From Fremontodendron californicum (Eukaryota > Streptophyta > Magnoliopsida > Malvales > Malvaceae), in assembly GCA_030761205.1 (NCBI GenBank), contig JAULJL010000015.1, forward strand, positions 9,057,501-9,121,500: 64,000 bases of DNA, read 5' to 3'. The notes beneath the pieces are model-generated. The model ran no database searches. It worked only from the letters and a program-made list of their open reading frames with translations, and was not told the origin of the DNA. The position numbers and the translations under genes were made by a program. Shown one piece after another: positions 60,267-64,000 of the stretch. Positions within the stretch are counted from its first letter, which is position 1. Each line of letters opens with the position of its first letter.

Positions 60267-62649
60267 TTCTCTTCTTATACACTTCTACTATTCTCTAAAC
60301 AACACTCTGTACAGTCTTGCAGGTTAATTTGCAACAAAAATCCAAGACTGCCCCAGATATAATAGAACAGGAAAAATAAAAAAGCATGGGCAATATATGA
60401 GACATACCCCACAGAAACAAAACTGAGGACCCCACCAGGAAAGTTTTTTTTTTTGTGGGGGCCACAGAACTAAATAGCAATAAACAGAGAGAAAATAGAG
60501 TAATAAATAAAAGTTAGAACAATCCAAAGGTAGACACAACGGCTGTTTTGTAATTATCTTGATATTGGTAAAAAAAAGGGTGGAACTGTGGGAGTGAGAC
60601 TTTTGAACCAGGACAAGCAAGGAGAAGAAATCGAGGAGAGGGAGGTGTGGGGGAGGGAGGAGTGATAAGCTTACCCGAGAGGTGAGTGAACATTGCACAC
60701 GTTGGAGGAGTAAATGAGGTGTACGGAGGGCCGAGGTGGCGTGGAGTGAATGGAAGCGGTGGTGGTGCAGTGAGTCACCTACAAAGGGGAAGTTCTGGCT
60801 TCAGTTGTGACTCTGGTGTGCATGAGAGGAAACGTGGAAGCAGCAGCTTTACGGTGTTTGGTTTTTGTTCTTAATTACAGTCTCCAGGTTGTGTTTTTTT
60901 CTCTTGTTTAATTTTAAGTATGGTTTCGGCCATTGAAACTCCGGGGTTGGGTCAAGGATTCAAGGTCATTAAGCCCATTTTTACAACAAAAAAAGATTAC
61001 CCAATTTTCTTTTCTTGAAATACTATGAACTGAATTACACTCATTCTGTCTTTCTCATTGTCAATTTTCTTGAAGGAAGTACATTGATTGAGTAGGAAAT
61101 GAATAGTTTAGTGAAATTTGAAGAGTAAAATTTGCTAATGTATTTATAGGAAAAGTAGCAATCAGCAATGACAAAGTATATATCTTTTCTTTTCTTTTCT
61201 AATGTCATAGCACTTTGCATTCTAAACATGGTGTGTGGATTTGGCATTCCCAATTTACATTCAAAATGGGTTTCAAATTTCATAAAACTTTTCTCAATTA
61301 CTTATTTAGTGGGATCATTCTTTTTATTATAATCTTACAATTATTTAATAATGATTAATAATTATATAAAATTTCATCATTTATAAACATGAATTTCACG
61401 TAATATTTTGATGATTTTACATAACTTTGAATTTTTATTGTTTAATCTGATATAGTTATCGTTGGTAATATGCTCATGTTTAGTTGAAAGGAAAAGACAA
61501 GATTATTTGAATCTAGGACTTAGCCTATGTAATTATTTGATTTAAATTTTAACCTATGTAATCTTTTTTTTTTTTTTTTTTCAAGCAAGACCTTCTTTTG
61601 TAAAAAAAATATATATATATTTTGGTTTTTGTGTAGTGGAAATTCTCAAATTTGGGCTAATTTTGCAAGTCTGCCACACTATCATGCTACCTCTAATACA
61701 AAGTAAAAGAAATAATTTTTCTTTTTATAAATCTCATCACCAATCTCTTATTGGGATTTGAAGATCAAAATTTCAAATTAAAATCTGAGTTCTGAACCAT
61801 TAAAATTTCTCTTTTGAAGGTGTGGTAACAAATATATTATCCGTGGTTTGAACAATTTGTCATTTTGCTGGTTGCACTGCTACTTTGTTTGCTGACTATA
61901 TATTGTTGTGTTTAAGTCACTAAAACAATTAACTCATATTGTATTATGATTATTTTTTTTTTCTTTGAGAAAAAGTTCTAAGACTATTTTCATTTTTTTC
62001 TTTTGAAATTAGAGATTGCAGAAGGATTGCATGTCACTTGAATTTCAAATTCAATTAAAAATCCAGCATTCTAAATGACTGGACGAATCATCTGAACAAA
62101 ATCCTAAATTTGTTTAAAATTATTTTCATAGTTAAGATCGTTTTCCACCGCTTTCAATGATCCCAAGTTCAGCTTGTAAAAAAAAAAAAAAAAACCCAGT
62201 TTTGTATAGCTGCGAAATCTCCAAAATATTGTTCAATGCTCATCAATGGAAATATTTTCATGGTGTCAACATTCAATTATAGCAGTAAATTAAATGTGCA
62301 TTTCAAGCTTTAAGATTAAGATGAAGTAAATAGGCATTTCCGTTACTTTTTAACTAGTTAAAGGTATCTATAAACAATGGCTGCCTGCAACTTGTTAATC
62401 GAGTAAAAGAGGAAAAATACATATGAACCAGCTTGATTACTAAACATGTCTAGGAGAAAGAAATTAAAAAATTATGTGCCACTTCACCCTCCCTCCTTAT
62501 GCACAATGCTAAAAACTGAGATAATCCGCTGCCTCATTCGGAAAACTCTGGCCAACCCATGGAAAAAACAAACAAGTGAAATTTCATTAATCTGATTGAT
62601 TAAAAGTAACAGATGGTACCGACGCATCGAAATCGAATCTGGAACCAGT
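60267..62649. other. Spacer between the GARP gene and the FPA-like gene
   Basis: 60267-60900 is the likely promoter and leader of the GARP gene, with a GC-richer block at 60670-60850. From 60900 to 62450 the sequence is AT-rich with no recognised genes or clear transposon ends. The last 200 bases are the FPA-like 3' UTR. Confidence 0.5.
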
Positions 62650-63838
62650 TCATGTCCCTTTCCCCTGTTGAATTTGTTGAAGAAGAGCTGCAGCCAGCTG
62701 TAATGTCGCTTGCAAGCGTTTCTGTGGATCTGCATCACCTTCTTCCTTTATACCATTACCATTCAATTGTTGACTTCTTTGAGCTGCTTGAGGCAATGCT
62801 GCTGCAGCTACATTTGATGTCTGCTGCTGCAACTGTTGCAGTTGAGAAAATTGAGATGTTGAAAGCTCAGCTGGAGTAGCCTGATTATTTTGTAAAGCAT
62901 ATCCCTGTGGTTGTCTTAACATGTCGGGCTGGTCCGCCGTGTTTGTGTGCCGAAAATTCTCCCCAATAGATGCATTTGGAGTATTTCCTACCTGACTCTG
63001 CTGCCCGATAAGGGATGAAGCCAGCTGTGCTAGTTGTTCAGGTCGAAGGCCTGCAATAGGCATCGATAAGGGGACTGAAGATTTGATTTCCTGCACAGTG
63101 GGCTTGCTATTCCCTGATAATGGAATACCAGAAATTCCACCAGTACTAGAATATGTTTCTTGCAGTGCTCTTGGTATACCTGACTGATGCCCCTGAATTG
63201 CGGGATCGAAAGCACTACTGGAAACTGGATGCCGCTGATTGTGGGAAGACCAGCTTGGTCCGAACATAGCGTTTCGCTGATCATGACTGTGTTCATTATA
63301 CAAGTCAGATACATTTCCAACAGAATGAGCTGACTCAGAAAGTGAAACAGGTGGAGCTGATGATGTAGCCCCATTCCCAGGAAAGGAGATGTCTTTAATT
63401 CCTGATCTACTTAATTCTGGATAAGATGTCATAGAAGGAAATGATCCTGATGTTGTTGATGGCTTTGCTTAAGATGTAGTATCACCATGAAAAGGTAACA
63501 AGTTTGCATCTTTTCTTTCATTTGGATGGTCAGACCCAAAACTGGAACCAGAATGCTCTAATCTCAAAACAACACCTGAAATGCTCAGTTTCCCAGGTAC
63601 TTTCAGTACTTTCTGTGAAAAATCCGAGGGTGGTACAAGAAATAATGTGGTCTTATCATCTAATTTAGCGACAGCCGCCCGCTGCTTCTCTCCCAGGTAA
63701 TGCATGAATTCATTGTAGAATCCCATGTTGGCATCACTTCCAGGGACAAAAAAAACAACCCAAGCACCAGATGCTTGATAGTAATGCTTTGCAAGCATGT
63801 CTAGACCAGTCCTTGCTGTGCAATCTAAGAATTCAGGC
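62650..63838 (-). CDS. FPA: FPA-like SPOC-domain RNA-binding protein, last exon with in-frame stop
   Basis: The exon begins after an acceptor (CTGCAG, ending at 63839) with PEFLDCTARTGLDMLAKHYY, continues VVFFVPGSDANMGFYNEFMH, LGEKQRAAVAKLDDKTTLFL and KVLKVPGKLSISGVVLRLEH, the C-terminal half of the SPOC domain of FPA. FPA controls alternative polyadenylation and flowering time in the nucleus. About 15 codons after the domain, TAA (63471-63469) interrupts the frame between GDTTS and AKPSTTSG, where a Tyr-like codon would be expected. The same frame then stays open for 272 codons, Ser/Gln-rich with LQQLQQQTSN and KRLQATLQLAAALLQQIQQG, to a TGA at 62650. Conservation of this tail argues it was coding until recently. 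RNA-recognition exons lie beyond the right edge. Confidence 0.8.
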
Positions 63839-64000
63839 CTGCAGCATCAAGGTAGGGTAAAATCAGTAATTTTATGAAGTCCAAAGGCTAGGAGGGAAAA
63901 GGAAATGGGCACTACCAGAAGTACAATGTGATGCCTCATGAAATTGAAAAGATTCATTCATTTTCATAAAATAACTGAGCAAAGATCAATTTTTTTTTGT
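63839..64000 (-). other. Intron of the FPA-like gene, to window edge
   Basis: Non-coding sequence upstream of the last exon on the minus strand, ending in the acceptor at 63839-63841. The preceding exon is outside the window. Confidence 0.6.

Noticed and set aside
1..64000. CRISPR arrays, operons, bacterial insertion sequences, tRNA or rRNA genes
   Set aside because: Tandem repeats seen are minisatellites or transposon arms without spacers. Gene structure is eukaryotic. No tRNA or rRNA sequence was recognised by eye.

Overview
This window is nuclear DNA from a flowering plant, most likely a eudicot (rosid-like). The genes carry many short exons with GT-AG introns, the spacers are very AT-rich, and small DNA transposons with clear target duplications are scattered through introns and spacers. 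Two genes encode photosynthesis-related plastid proteins (LHCA3 and a probable NdhV). The left part resembles, from memory, Arabidopsis chromosome 4 around At4g12740-At4g12780: auxilin-like, RLT3 and MUTYH occur here in the same neighbourhood, with GLYR1 lying between RLT3 and the MUTYH remnant.

Layout: 1-850 is the 5' end of a Ty1/copia-type retrotransposon running leftward out of the window. 851-5866 is an AT-rich spacer with degenerate repeats. 5867-13704 (+) is an auxilin-like J-domain protein. 16177-25623 (+) is the homeobox-DDT chromatin protein RLT3 (17 coding exons). 26769-31627 (-) is glyoxylate/succinic semialdehyde reductase GLYR1 (8 exons). 32802-33743 (+) is a wrecked MUTYH DNA-glycosylase gene. 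34833-36217 (+) is a plastid DUF2996/NdhV-like protein. 37096-40038 (-) is a small plant protein of unknown function. 41594-43546 (-) is an RCC1-repeat protein. 45839-46913 (+) is LHCA3. 47363-49234 is a hAT-like element with a second hAT-like element nested inside it. 51098-53077 (+) is a nine-transmembrane TM9SF/TMN protein. 54735-60266 (-) is a GARP/MYB-like transcription factor. 62650-63838 (-) is the last exon of an FPA-like SPOC protein that leaves the window on the right.

The genes are independent housekeeping, chromatin, trafficking and photosynthesis genes. There is no operon-like system. All exon models were built by hand: every exon-exon junction was checked for frame and for GT/AG ends, and each complete gene sums to whole codons.

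The items most worth a second look are: (i) a family of about 180-bp palindrome-ended elements, seven copies, five with 8-bp target duplications; (ii) the nested hAT pair with perfect 8-bp duplications and 16-bp minisatellite arms; (iii) a MUTYH gene that has lost its catalytic core; (iv) an in-frame stop inside the FPA-like exon, which a possible 69-nt in-frame intron could remove. I saw no convincing novel molecular system beyond these.
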